A stretch of 64,000 bases of DNA from Neocallimastix lanati (nom. inval.) (lineage: Eukaryota; Neocallimastigomycota; Neocallimastigomycetes; Neocallimastigales; Neocallimastigaceae). Numbering within the stretch: the stretch's first letter is position 1; each line of letters opens with the position of its first letter. The translations under genes and the position numbers were made by a program. The stretch spans positions 711,001 through 775,000 of the forward strand of contig JACVTC010000084.1 in the NCBI GenBank assembly GCA_016946835.1. The letters run 5' to 3'. This document shows, in pieces, positions 39,965 to 54,956 of this stretch. The notes beneath the pieces are model-generated. The model did no database searches and was not told where the DNA came from. It worked only from the letters and a program-made list of their open reading frames with translations.

Positions 39965-41582
39965 ATGAAGTTCACATCTGTTTTGTCTACTGTGGCTGTT
40001 GTTTTCGCCGCAAAGTCTTTAGCTATTTCTTGGGAAGAAGCCGATGCTAAGGCTAGAGAATGGTGTAAAGATTTAACCAATGAAGAAAAAATTACCCCCG
40101 TTACCGGTAGAAGGTAAATATTGGGGACCGGACTATGTGGATGATAGTTTCTGGGGAAGACATATTCTTGAATGTATTGAGAAGGGAATTTTCCCTCAAG
40201 AAAGATTAGATGATGCCGTTTTACGTATCATTCGTACAATGTATAAGCTTGATCAAATGGATAATTATCCTGAAGTTAACCTGTATGTTGATACGAATAC
40301 TAAAGAAAATGCAGCTCTTAATAGGAAAGTTGGAGCTGATAGTAATGTCTTATTAAAGATTGCGGATCATATTCTTCCACTCAAGAAGAGTAAGAAGGTT
40401 AAAAAGATTGCAGTTATTGGTAAGGATTCTATGCCACCAACGCTTTGTGAAGATATGAAATGTGCTAATGGTACTCTTCCTCTTGGATGGGGATCAGGTA
40501 CCACTGATTTCAAGTATGTTGTTGATCCTCTTTCAGCCATTACTAAGAGAGCAAAGAAAGCCAATCTCAAAGTTATCAGTTATGGAGATGACGATGGTAA
40601 GAAAGCAGCCAAGGTAGCTAAGAATGCCGATGTTGCCATTGTTTTCGTTCAAGCGAATTCAGGAGAAGAATATATCACGGTTGAAGGAAATGCAGGTGAT
40701 CGTCTTAATTTAGATTTATGGCATGGAGGTAATGAATTAATTGAAGCAGTTGCCGCCGTTAATAAGAATACCATTGTAGTTATTCATTCACCGGGACCAG
40801 TTAATGTTCCATTCTTAGATAAGGTTAAGGGGGTTATTTTCGCAGGTTTACCAGGTCAAGAAACAGGTAATGCTATTACCGATGTTTTATTCGGAGATGT
40901 TAATCCTTCTGGTCATTTACCTTACACTTGGGCTCCTCGTGAAGATTATCCAACTGATGTTAAATATGAACCCGAATATCCAGATGGTGGAGACAAAATG
41001 ACGGTTTATGATTATAATGAAGGACTCTTTGTTGGTTACCGTTGGTTCGATAAGAATGAAATCAAGCCAACCTTCCCATTCGGATATGGTTTATCCTACA
41101 CCACTTTTGAATATTCGGATTTAGAAGCCGATATGGAAGATGATGGTCTCTATGTTACTCTTAATGTTAAGAATACTGGTAAAGTTGCAGGAGCAGCAGT
41201 TCCAATGATTTTCCTTTCCTTCCCAGAATCTGTTAAAGATTATCCGGTTCGTTTATTCAAAGGATTCGATAAGGTTGTGTTAAAAGCTGGTCAAAGTAAG
41301 GAAGCTAAAATTTTCATTGATGACCATGCTCTTTCCTACTATGATGTTGAATTCGAAGATTATGTTCGACCAAAGGAAGGTGAATTCACAGTCTTTGCTG
41401 GTTCGAATGCTAGTGATTTACCACTTAAAGTTAAAGTTTTAGCTAATGGAGATGATTATAGTGAAGATGAAGCTGAAAATGAAGAAGAAGAAGAAGTTAG
41501 TGGTGAAGTTGAAGAAGATAATGAAGATAGTGTTTCTGAAGATGAAAAAGAACTTAAAAAGAGATCTTACAAAACTTATTAA
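39965..41582 (+). pseudogene. GH3 beta-glucosidase, copy with internal out-of-frame deletion
   Basis: Begins with the same signal peptide and N-terminus as the minus copy, runs 50 codons and stops at 40115-40117. After GGTAGA (about 40112) the sequence jumps to the block equivalent to 37382 of the minus copy (AGGTAAATATTGGGG). The missing 671-672 bp encode about 224 residues, including the KHF block and the SDWW nucleophile. The rest is open from an ATG at 40080 to 41582 (500 codons): LGWGSGTTDF, VEGNAGDR, FnIII-like domain and a Glu/Asp-rich tail ending KKRSYKTY. That frame is offset from the signal peptide, so at best it gives a cytosolic fragment without catalytic Asp. About 98% alike to the minus copy in the shared part (roughly 9 residue changes in 450). 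Confidence 0.88.
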
Positions 41583-41958
41583 AATGAAATTTAATAATAA
41601 ATTAAAAAAAAAAAAATTATAAAATAAAAAAATTGTATAAATTGTATAAATTATAAATTATAGAAATAAGATATGATATCAAATAAAACAAAAAAAAAAA
41701 TATAATCAATAATTAAATTAAATTAAAATAAAAATAAAATAATAAAATAATAGAATAATATAATTATTTATATATACATAAATTAAAGTTATAATTTAAT
41801 ATTAATATTTATATAAATAATTATAATCAAATGTATATTTTTTAATATATGTAATAAATTAAAAAATATAATTTGATTGAGAATTTAATTAATAAATAAT
41901 ATATTTTTTTATTATAAAAAAAATTGAAGTTGATAATCAAAAGTGTAATTATTGAATT

Positions 41959-41997
<39 letters not shown>

Positions 41998-42699
41998 TAT
42001 ATTCTAATTTTTTATTTATTAAATATTGAAATTGAATATTTTAATGATCATGAAATTCCATAGTAATGTTGATGACGTTGATAATTGAAGTAATATTAAT
42101 AATAGAAAATGGTTAAATTAATAAATATAATGATATATATATATGTAATAATAATGATATAATATATTATTGATATTTATGATAGATAATAAATAATAAA
42201 TATAATAAAATAATAAAAATAGTTAAGATAAATAACAATAATAATTTATATCCATATGATAAATAATAACAATAAATATGACAAAAGTAATAAAAAGAGG
42301 TAAGAGTTAAGCCTGATAGATTAATAAAAAAATAATATAACAAATAAATAAACCATATTGAAATGATACTATTCATAATAATAAATAAGATGAAAATATT
42401 TTATTACTATTCGATTTATTAAGATTATATGTTAAAAAAAAAAAAAAAAAAAAAAACAATTATTATATACCATTGTATATATTTGATTTTTTTTTTTCCA
42501 ATTGTTTTATTACTATTATTATACCATATACAGCAATAACATTCTTCCACAAATTGAAAGTATGTCATTGGTTGTCACGAAAATCATTACCCTATAATAT
42601 TACTATAGTTTATTATCATTAATTAAAATTGGATTACCTGAATCATCTAGTATAATTAAATCAGTATATATTAGATTAGTATTACATTACTGATATTAT
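41583..42699. other. AT-rich intergenic DNA
   Basis: No gene. A run of about 30 A lies near 41963-41993. From about 42470 the sequence becomes more mixed and may be the last decayed part of the neighbouring phosphatase pseudogene. Confidence 0.65.
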
Positions 42700-42871
42700 T
42701 ATTATTTTCTTTATCCTCCTGAATATGATCAATTTTATATGCAGTATTTTTTTTTTTGTTAATAAAGTCACTTTCTAAATTATAATCATTGTTTTAGGAT
42801 ATTCATTTTTATAAATATAAAATTTATCAAAAAATTTATTTTTTTGTATTAATTCTTAAAAATTAAAAAAA

Positions 42872-42903
<32 letters not shown>

Positions 42904-43575
42904 CTATCATCATAAGATTATTCAAAACAATCCACCAAATCTTTCTTTCTGTTCATTAATAAAATTTGATATTACAATAAGATCTAGCATTAACATGGTC
43001 ATAAACACTATGAAATAATAACACCATGTGTCTTACAATAATCATAAAAAACTTTCATTATTATTATTATCATCTTCAAATACAGTATTACTAAATCTTG
43101 ATATTTTCCAGTATAATAATCCCTATCATAATAATGCCAAGTGCATATCTTCCAATTTTTTTTTTTTGCATCTAATAAATGACGTTTTCGAAAAATTTTT
43201 ATTTGATATGCTTTTATATCTATACCATTAATAAAAGGTGTTAATCCAATAATCTCTCTTAATTATTAAGCCACATGAATTTTGAATCTGAAAATTCACA
43301 ACAAACATTACTATTTTTTTTTTACTTATTTGTTATTTCTTTATAGATATTTTGAAGGCAATCATATGTAATATCATCAGGATATGTTTGTTGAATATCA
43401 TGATTTCCTAGTGCCCCCATAAATATATATCTTCATTTATTTAGAAACAAAAATTTTATTAAAATATTAATTAGGCACACATTCATAATCATAATCTCCA
43501 AGTGTATGTAGTAATATATCAATTACTGATAACTAATGTGTAACTTTTATCTTATAATAAATATTCAGAACTGTC
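42700..43575 (-). pseudogene. Decayed copy of the metallophosphatase gene
   Basis: Read on the minus strand, pieces match the intact gene at 45338-47333 in the same order. The GDLDY block lies near 43490, GNHD near 43400, and the block before intron 2 (ENSKFMW-like) near 43280. The SWHFYDKYY block is near 43130 and the HDHVYAR block near 43000. IYKNE/FYIYRN lies near 42810 and AYKID (intact AYEIK) near 42740. Stops, frameshifts, a poly-T insertion (42878-42903) and missing sequence make it non-coding. It is much more diverged than the GH3 copies, so an older duplication. Confidence 0.75.
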
Positions 43576-44975
43576 TTTTAATTAATTTTATGTAATCTAA
43601 TATTGATAAATCAAACAATAAAAAAAAAAAAAAATAAAAAAATAAAAAATTAATTATATGGAATTGATTATTATTGTATATATATATATTTTTATATAAA
43701 TACTAAATAACTATTACAATATTACAATATAAGCATATATATATATTATAATAAATCAATAATAATAATAATTATAAATAAAAACAGGATACTTTAAATC
43801 AATGGAATATTTTATTACATTTTATTAATACTTTACTCTTTTATACTATTTACTATTTATTTTATTTTATTTTAAATTTAAATTTATAATAAAAAAGTTA
43901 AAACATGTTTAATCATGTTATTTTTTTTTTTTTTTTTTTTTTAATAACATTGAAATATTTAAAACGATTTAATATAAAAAACTAAAGAAAAAATTTACAC
44001 TATTAATTTAGCTATTTTCGGATTTAATTTTTATTTTTTTTATTATCATTATATAATAAACAAAATTTATTTTATTAATATTATTTATTATTATATTATT
44101 ATAATATATAATAATAATAAAATAAATTTTGTTTTATTAATATATTGATTATTTATTATTTATTATTGATTTTATTTATTATTATTTATTATTGATTATT
44201 GATTATTGATTAGTGATTATTGATTATTCATTTATCCTATTTATTTATTATTTATTATTTATCATTATTTTTATTATTTATTATTTATTATTTTTATTAT
44301 TTATTATTTATTATTTATTATTTATTATTTATTATTTATTATTTATTATTTATTATTTATTATTTATTATTTATTATTTATTATTTATTATTGATTATTG
44401 ATTATTGATTATTGATTATTTTAATTATTTATTATTTATTATTTTTATTATATATTATTTAATTAATTACTATTAATATTAATATATTTTTAAAACATTA
44501 AATGTTTAATTCTAATTTTACATAATTTATTAAATAAATATTTATTTATCTACTTAATTAATTAATTATTTATTTATTTATTTTATACTTTATTTATTTA
44601 TATATTAAATAGTTATTTATGCATTTATTTATTTATTTATATATTCTTACAAGATTGTTATCTAATGTATTACATTATTGATATTTATAAAATGTAAATT
44701 TAAATTTTTTTTTTCTTTCCAAATATTTTTAATTAATTTTTTTATAATACTATAATAAAAAATCTATTACAAAAATTATATATATATATAATATATTATA
44801 CTATATTATATAATTAATTATTACTTAAAATAGAACAAAGAAATTCTTCAGGATTAAAATTTGAATATTTATTAAAATTAGGTTAAATCATTTTATAAAT
44901 AAAAATATTAATAATAAAAATGTTAATGCATATTAATACTTTATTGCATATTGTAATAATTTTTATTACTTTTTA

Positions 44976-45006
<31 letters not shown>

Positions 45007-45337
45007 AACAAAGAAATTCTTTAAGATTAAAATTTGAATATTCATTGAAATTAGGTTAAATCATACAAATTACATATTCTTTATTTAAATAAAAACATTA
45101 AAAATAATAACAAAAAAAAAAAAAAAAATATACATATATATATAATAAAACAGATTGCTTAAATTAAATGTTAATTAATAATAATTAAATAGTATTTACT
45201 TTTAATTTTTTTTATAGTTTTTTGTTTTTTTTTTTTTTTTCATTTTATATATAAATATTGGATTATTTATTTCAAATTTGAATAAATTAAAAATAATATT
45301 TATTTATTTTTTTTTCCATTATTTTCATCTTCTTCTT
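43576..45337. other. AT-rich intergenic DNA
   Basis: No gene. A short direct repeat, AACAAAGAAATTCTT(C/T)A(G)GATTAAAATTTGAATATT, occurs at about 44834-44870 and 45006-45042, each followed by AAATTAGGTTAAATCAT. This suggests a duplication of about 172 bp. Confidence 0.65.
44265..44395. repeat. ATTATTT heptamer satellite
   Basis: About 15 copies of the 7-bp unit ATTATTT, nearly perfect, flanked by GATTATT repeats on both sides. Confidence 0.9.
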
Positions 45338-47333
<1,996 letters not shown>

Positions 47334-47749
47334 TTTGATTATTGTTTATTTTTTTTTTTTTTATAATGTTATTTAAAAATTTTTATTTATTATTATTATT
47401 TTTTTTTTATTATTTTGTTTTTCTTTCTGATTATTATTATATTATTAATAGATCATTTGATAATTATATTTAAAATATTTTAAAATAAAAATATAAAAAA
47501 TAAATAACAACTTGAATAAAAAAAAAAATACTAAAAAAAAAGTTAATACATATAAACATATATGTATGCATATAAATTACTGAATATTTATGTGTGTTTA
47601 AATCTTAAAATAGTTTATATTATATTATTCAAAAATAATAATATTATTTAATTAATTATTTAATTTATTCAATAGGGATTGACACTTTTTTTTTTCTTTT
47701 TTTATTTTAAAAGATATTCTCTGAATATTTTTAAATATTATATTGGAAA

Positions 47750-47795
<46 letters not shown>

Positions 47796-49869
47796 AAAAA
47801 AGAAATTAAATATTTATATAATGAAATTTGAATTATCTTTGAATATCAAATCTTTTAAGTTTATTCTATTTTGAATGTTTATATATTATATTAATATAAT
47901 TAATATATATATAATATATATTAATTATTTACTATAATATTATATGGATTAAAATATATTTGTAAGTCATCAATAAGTATTTTATTTATGACTAAAAAAA
48001 GAATTTTATCATAAATATCAACAAAATAATAGTATATAATATAATATATAATATAATATATAAATAATATATTATATGTAAAATTGTGAATTTCTTTTTA
48101 TAATAAAAAAGAAAAAAGAAGTTACTTTTTAAAAAAAAAAAAAAAAAAAAATTATATTAAAGCTATTCTGTAAATATAATAATTTAAAAATTTAAATTAA
48201 ACTTTAAAAACTTTTATATTAGATTAGATTATACATATAGAAGGATTAATATTAACAATATACATATAATATATTAATAAAAAATTTTATATTTCAACAA
48301 AAAAAAAAAAAAATTAAACAATCTAACCAATTATTTCAAAAAATAAAATATCCAGTCATATAATTATATTATTATATTATTATTCTATTTGATTTGTAAT
48401 ATATATTAATAGTATAATAATAAATGAATAATGACATACTTAAAAAATTAAATAAAATAAAATAAAATAATAATCATAAATAATAAATAAAATAATTATA
48501 ATATATACCTAAGAATATAAACTAACTATAAATATAAATGATTATATCAATATATTATTTATATTTAATCCTTAAACAATGAAAATCTGTAAAATTAAAG
48601 TTTTATATCATAACCAAATAAGGTATTTTTTTTTTTTTTACATTAAATTAAATTAATTTTTTTTTTCTTTAATAATTTTTCATTTGTTTATAGTTTTTTT
48701 TTTTTTTTTTTTTTTTTTTTATCACCAAAGAAGAATGAAATATTTCTTTACAGATCTTAATATTCCCCTAAAAAAAAAAAAGATTATTACACCATTTCAG
48801 TAATCAATACAACTCTCAATCTAAGTAAAGCAAAATTATAATATTAAATATTATTATAATTATCTCGTTTAGGGCCGACCCCTCTAATGACAGTAAATTT
48901 CAAATTATTTTTTATCTTTTCAAATAAAAAAAAAAAATAAAATAAAATAAAATAAAAAAAATCATATACTTATAACTCATTAAAAGCAACAATAAATAGT
49001 CATTTCATTAATGATATTACTAAAAATTAATATTTAATATTAGAAATTATAGTTTATTATAAATATCAATATTTATATAATTTATTAATAAAATCTATAA
49101 ATATAAATACATAAATACATTTTACTAGTACTAGTATTCGTTATATATTATTTTAAAAAATTATACGTTTTTAAAAGAATTTATGTACATTCAATACAAG
49201 TGTAAATAAATATATATACATTAATTATAAATAAACTTTATCAACCCTTAATTATAATACCTTTTTTTTTATTTATTTTTTTTTTTAATATTTTGTTTAT
49301 AATAAAATATCATTTGTAAATATTTTATTTTTAATTTATATATATATATATAATATTATAAACTGATAAAAATCACAATATTTGTTTATTTACTAACTTT
49401 ATTTACTAGCTTATTTTTTTTTTTAAGAATAAATAATTTAATGATAGTTGTATATAGATATAAAATACATATGATGGATCATACCTATTTCAATACATTA
49501 AATACATGCTTTCAGATTAACTATAGAAAAGAGGCTTTTAAAAATAAAAAAAAATTTTGAAATTATATTCCTAAACCATATAAACTATATATATTAGTAT
49601 AATATATACTATTTATATATATTAAAATATATAATATTTAAAATTATAATAAAAGTTGAAATAAAATAAAAATACTATTAATTAAAATGTTTATTAAATT
49701 GTAAACGAAAATATTAATTTAAAATATTAATTTTATATAATTAATTAATTATTATTATTTTTAATTAATCAATTTTTTTTTTCATTATTTCATATTTCAT
49801 ATTTAATATTTAATATTTATAATTTACTATTTATATGTATAATTTTTTTTATTTGTTTATTTATTATTT
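47334..49869. other. AT-rich intergenic DNA
   Basis: No gene seen. An A run of 42 lies at 47752-47793 and a T run near 48694-48720. The piece ATCTCGTTTAGGGCCGACCC at 48863-48882 stands out as GC-rich but has no context. Confidence 0.65.
47752..47793. repeat. Poly-A run of 42
   Basis: Uninterrupted A run. Confidence 0.85.
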
Positions 49870-50350
49870 TTTTAGTTGGAATACCTCTGGCCTTCTCTAT
49901 ATTTCTGACTTAACTATACCTAACAATATCTCCATTGTCTACCAAGTATTTGATATCATGTTAATCTAACCCATCTTAGTGTTTTTTTTTTTTTTTTTTT
50001 TTTTTTTTATTTTTTTTGATGCTGATTGAGTAAATTCACGAAAAAAAAAATATAAATATAAATTCTCTAAATCCATGGTAGCTTCCCATAAATACAAATA
50101 TGGCGTTAGATTGTTGTAACTATTTTTTTTTTTTTTTTTATTTTTTCAAAATCTGGAATACATATATAATTAAAAGGAAGTATTCTTGGATTGAAAAAAA
50201 AATATATATATATATTAAAAAAAAAAAGAGTATGCCAACAGAAATAAAATTTGTAAGGCAACGCTATCGTAAACAACGTTAAGGATTTAAGTGATTCATG
50301 TTTTTTTTAGAAGTAACCTAATTCGATTCGATTTGTGAATTATAGGATGA

Positions 50351-50384
<34 letters not shown>

Positions 50385-50870
50385 AAATCATTAAAAGTAA
50401 TAAGTATCATTGGACAATTTTATGGGAATAACTTTCGAGCTAATGGAGTTAACCCGTTTCACCAATAGATTGAGCTGCTATTATTTTCAATATATGTTTT
50501 TTTTTTTTTTTTTTTTGCTTTTTTTTTTTTTGCTTTTTTTTTTTTTACTCTTATGATATTATTATTGATGCGTTCAATAGTGGCTTTGACAAAAATTCTC
50601 TTTCTTAAACAAGTTTAAATTGGATTTGTGACGAAAGGAACTTTTTTTTTTTTTTTTTTTTATTTTTTATTTTATTTTGTTTTAATGATTATTTTTTTTT
50701 TCTGCATAATAAGGAAGGAATGAAGGAAACACTTTATCCTCTTTATAATTTTTTTTTTTCTAAAAAATTTCTTCACCTATACTATATATAATTGATTCAG
50801 GTAAAGAGGCATTAACCCATTTTTTTTTACGTCATAAAGAATGAATAGATTAAATAGCTATGGTTAGAAT
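49870..50870. other. Island of mixed composition cut by poly-T runs, unidentified
   Basis: Normal-complexity pieces of 60-150 bp (for example 49871-49980, 50400-50490, 50545-50640) alternate with T runs of 15-30. Small open stretches exist on both strands but none is convincing and no domain is recognised. It has the look of a decayed gene or retroelement into which T runs have grown, like the LINE region at 15-16 kb. Confidence 0.45.
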
Positions 50871-50934
50871 GTTTATGAATATCAGTTTATACTTTTTCTT
50901 TATTATATATATATAAATATTAATTTTGTAATAA

Positions 50935-50936
50935 AA

Positions 50937-50987
<51 letters not shown>
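50935..50987. repeat. AAAT microsatellite, about 13 copies
   Basis: AAATAAATAAAT tetramer run. Confidence 0.9.
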
Positions 50988-50989
<2 letters not shown>

Positions 50990-51599
50990 ATATGGATTAA
51001 AAATAAAAATTAATTATAAATTGGGGCATATAAAATTTTATTTTTAAAAATTTAATCATAGAATTATGTTTATAATACAAAATTTTATTCATAAAATATA
51101 TACCTTATATAAACCACATTTTATTTATAAAAAAAAAAAAATTTATTTTATAATATTATAAATGAAATCTCATTTATTTATTAAAAAATAAATAATAAAT
51201 AATTCGACCTTTATCTCCTAACAATATTATCATACCATTTTCAATTATACTTATATGAAATCTAAATACTGTAACTTAAAAAATAATATTTTTTTTTATT
51301 TATTTTTAAAAAAATAAATAAAAAAATTTATTTATATATATTAATTTATTATTTCACGAGTGCATTATACTCATTTATCTCTAATATATTTAAAAATATT
51401 AAATTATATTAGGTAAAGTGGTTATTTATTTATTTATTTATTTATTTAAAATTGAAAACCTAAAATACATTGAAATTAATAAAGTCTATAATAATTTAAT
51501 TATAAATTAACGAGAGAAAAAAAGAAATAAAAAAAAAAAAAGTAATATAAAATAATTTAATAATAAACAAAAAGGAAAACAAGAAATAAAGTTAAAGCC
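50988..51599. other. AT-rich intergenic DNA
   Basis: Nothing beyond short A/T words and a TTTA run at about 51424-51448. Confidence 0.7.
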
Positions 51600-52032
51600 T
51601 TACAAGTATATTTAGGGAAATAATTATTGTTGAAAGAAAACTGAAATCTCTACAAAAAAAAAACGACAGAATAATTAGTGTTGATGGTAAAAATTTATCT
51701 AATGAAAGATGCCATCCTCATTTTGATTTATTACCAAAAAAAAAAAAAAAAAAGAAAATATATACTTCATACTTAAAATCTTGGAAATGAATGGATTTAT
51801 CTTTTAATTAGATACTTGGTTCTGTTTAAATTTAAAGGAGTTTATAGCCGTTGCCAAAAAAAAAAGGAAGTGAAATTGGAACCCAGGATAACAACATCAA
51901 CAAAAAAAAAAAAATAATTTTTTATTTATTTTTTTAATGAGAGAGAGATGAGAGAGATAAGAAGAAAGTAGGTGGAATCCTCGAAATTCAAAATATTAAT
52001 TTTTTTTTTTTTTTTTTTAACATTGATAATGA

Positions 52033-52062
<30 letters not shown>

Positions 52063-52063
<1 letters not shown>

Positions 52064-52106
52064 GGAGAGGGAAAGGGGATGGGGGCTAGAGGTAGAGGTA
52101 GAGGAG
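52063..52106 (+). other. G-rich block
   Basis: GGAGAGGGAAAGGGGATGGG then GGGCTAGAGGTAGAGGTAGAGG: runs of 3, 4 and 5 G followed by AGAGG repeats. This is by far the most G-skewed DNA in the window. It might form a G-quadruplex, but only three runs are 3 or longer. Confidence 0.6.
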
Positions 52107-52260
52107 TTCAAGTTCAAGCTTAAGTTTAAGTTCATTTTCCTAAAATTTCGAATTTTTAAATTTTATTAATTTTTTTTTTTAAAGGATGACGAAATATATT
52201 AATTTTTTTTTTTTTTTATTTTTTTTATTTTTTTTTTTTTTTTTTTTTTAGATATTTTTA

Positions 52261-52350
52261 AGAATTACCAATTGCTAGATATATAGGAATTACCAAATTG
52301 TAGGAATTACCAATTGTAGGAATATCAAATGCTAGGAATTACCAATTGTA
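52261..52350. repeat. 16-17 bp tandem repeat, five units
   Basis: Unit AGGAATTACCAATTGT, with variants AATTACCAATTGCTAG and AATATCAAATGCT. Confidence 0.85.
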
Positions 52351-52488
52351 GGGATCCTAAAACATAGTACACCTCCTCTTTTATCTATAAATTAAAAATA
52401 TAAAAAAAAGGCATCAAAGCTTTCTTTACTCTAAAAAAAAAAAATTTTTTTATTTAATTAATTAAAAAAAAAAGAAAAAAAAATGTAT

Positions 52489-52531
<43 letters not shown>
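52489..52531. repeat. AC then AT dinucleotide repeat
   Basis: About eleven AC units followed by about ten AT units. Confidence 0.9.
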
Positions 52532-52573
52532 AATATATTTATAATTTCTGTGTATCTTCATTGAAATCCATAA

Positions 52574-52611
<38 letters not shown>

Positions 52612-52613
<2 letters not shown>

Positions 52614-52801
52614 ATCTATTTTATTTTATTGAATGGATAAAAAATGGAATTTTTAAATTTTATTTCTTAATTTTCTGAGTTTAATAAAAAAAAAAAAAAA
52701 ATAAAAAAAGGATTTATTTTATTTAATTTTTTTTTTATTTTTTATTTATTTATTTTTTTTCATAATAATAATATATGTTTTTAAAATTAAATATTTTAAT
52801 T

Positions 52802-52850
<49 letters not shown>

Positions 52851-53036
52851 AATCTATTTTATTTTATTGAATGGATAAAAAATGGAATTTTTTATTTTTA
52901 TTTCTAAATTTTCTGAGTTTAATAATAATAAAAAAAAAAAAAGGATTTATTTTATTTAATTTTTTTTTTTATTTTTTATTTATTTATTTTTTTTCATAAT
53001 AATAATATATGTTTTTAAAATTAAATATTTTAATTG
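52612..53036. repeat. 238-bp tandem duplication
   Basis: Both halves hold CTATTTTATTTTATTGAATG, GGATAAAAAATGGAATTTTT, TTTCTGAGTTTAATAA, AAAGGATTTATTTTATTTAA and CATAATAATAATATATGTTT in order, offset 238 bp. They differ mainly in the lengths of T and A runs; the second half is preceded by a T run of 45 (52803-52847). Confidence 0.9.
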
Positions 53037-53239
53037 TTTTTTTTTTTTTTTTTTTTTTTAAAAAGTATTTGTCTTTGGGAATTACTATTTTTTTTAATAT
53101 TTATAAAAACCGGAATACAATATTTATTTTTTGATTATTACTATTATTATTTTTGATTTCTCCAGAGAAATTATTCAAAAAATTGTTAAAGTATTTTAAT
53201 AAGATATTAAAATATAAATACAATTTAACATAAATAATT

Positions 53240-53378
53240 TTTAAAATTAAAAAAAAAAAAAGAAATAATAAAATTAAAAAAAAAAAAAAAAAAAAAAAGA
53301 AATAATAAAATTAAAAAATTAAAAAAAAAAAAAAAAAAAAGAAATAATAAAATATAAAAAAAGGAAATATTCTATTAA

Positions 53379-53412
<34 letters not shown>
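53240..53412. repeat. Poly-A / GAAATAATAAAATTAA tandem array
   Basis: Three copies of an A run followed by GAAATAATAAAAT(TAA), then two related copies ending in GGAAATA. The array looks like a slipped poly-A unit of about 45-55 bp. Confidence 0.8.
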
Positions 53413-53413
<1 letters not shown>

Positions 53414-54517
53414 AATAACTCTATTTAACTTATATAAAAATTAGAATAAGAAATTCATATTCAAATCGTCGTATATCTTCTATCTATCTATTCATTTGTT
53501 TTTAATTATGTTATCACCGTGTAGATTTTTAAAATCGATGGGAATAACAAGGATAGTAAATCTCCTACTTTTCCAATTTTTTTTTTTTTTACAATAGCTA
53601 CAGGAGAGTTTTAAATAATATTCTAGAAAATATACCTATACCAAAATATATTAAAAAAAAAAAATAAATAAATAAATAATGCTAAAGTAAATAATGTAAA
53701 TAGATTTTTTTTATTACCATGATAATATATAGGTAGAAATTATACAAGAATATTATTAATTATACAACTTCAACATATCCAATTTAAAACAAGAAAGGGA
53801 TAAAGTAAAAAAAAAAAAAAAAAAAAAAAATAAATAATAATAAAATCAATATATCACATTATATAAATTCTATTGTTAAAATTTCATGAGCAATATACAT
53901 ATATATAAATATATAAATATATAAATATATATAAATATTTTTTTTTTTTTTTTTTTACATTATTCAATTTATTTTTTTTTTATTGTTATTTTTCTTTTTA
54001 ATTGCACTATTTTTATACATTTTTTTTTAATAATTATTAGATATATATATACATCTTTTTTTTCTTAATTTTTTATAAATAATTATTACTACAATTATTA
54101 TTATTACAATTATTAATTATTAGTATTAGTATTAGTATTAATATAAAACAATTAATTAGTTAAGATTAATTTTAAATTTCAATTATTAAATATAACATAG
54201 TTTAATTGAAAAAAAAAAAATTTTTTTTATAAAAACAAATATATATATAAGTATAAAAATATTTATATATATATAATTTTTTTTTTTTTTTTTTTTTTAT
54301 AAAAAAAAAATTATTAACGAATATCATTTATATATTTTATGACAATTTAAAATAGAATAAAAAAAAAAAAAAGAAAAGGCTCAACCTTTTTTTTTTTTTT
54401 TTTTTTTTTTTCATAGGAAAAATGTTAAAACATTATTAACATTTCATTAGAATGATATAATGATATTCAAAAAATATAATTTTAAAAAAAAATTTTTTTT
54501 TCTTTTAATTTTTTAAA

Positions 54518-54551
<34 letters not shown>

Positions 54552-54956
54552 GAGAAAAATTAATATGTAATAATGGTGAAATAAAATCAAGTGTATCATT
54601 ATAAAGTATTAAAAAAAAAAATTTTTTTTTTTTTTTTAAATATTATATAAATTATATATTATATTATTATCTTAAAAATTATAACTTTTTAATTTAATTC
54701 ATTCATTAATTATTATATTAAATTAATTAAAACTTTTCTTTTTCTTTTTCTTTGAAAAATATAAAAAAGAAAAAAAAATAAATAAATATATTTTGTATTT
54801 ATTAATACTATTAATAGTATTAATATTATTACTATTATTGTTATTATTATTTTTATTTTTCCTTAGTATTTTGTATTTTCAATTTATTTATTTATTTATT
54901 TATTTTTTTTTCTTTTACTTAACTTTTTTTCTTTTTTCTTTTTGTTTTTTCTTTCT
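53413..54956. other. AT-rich intergenic DNA downstream of CotH gene 4
   Basis: No gene. Short mixed piece at 53460-53580, then A/T runs, TA repeats and T-rich DNA up to the stop codon of gene 4. Confidence 0.7.

Larger units (their letters stand above)
51600..52400. other. Mixed and purine-rich island, unidentified
   Basis: Contains normal-complexity pieces (51600-51735, 51770-51900), a GAGAGA stretch (51941-51975), a G-rich block (52063-52106) and a short tandem repeat (52261-52350). The fragment RIISVDGKNLSNERCHPHFD (+, near 51670-51730) is open but short and I cannot assign it. Confidence 0.45.

Noticed and set aside
40095-40160. An intron rescuing the plus GH3 copy
   Set aside because: The possible GT/AG pairs near the junction leave the wrong frame and would give an intron of about 45 nt; deletion relative to the sister copy explains the sequence.
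40367-40570. Short minus-strand frame inside the plus GH3 copy (also 37295-37498, 37623-37820, 37996-38217 over the minus copy)
   Set aside because: Antisense shadows of the GH3 coding sequence.
50430-50490. Minus-strand reading IAAQSIGETG, resembling a motif of the largest RNA polymerase subunit
   Set aside because: A stop follows at once and none of the neighbouring polymerase blocks is present; judged chance.
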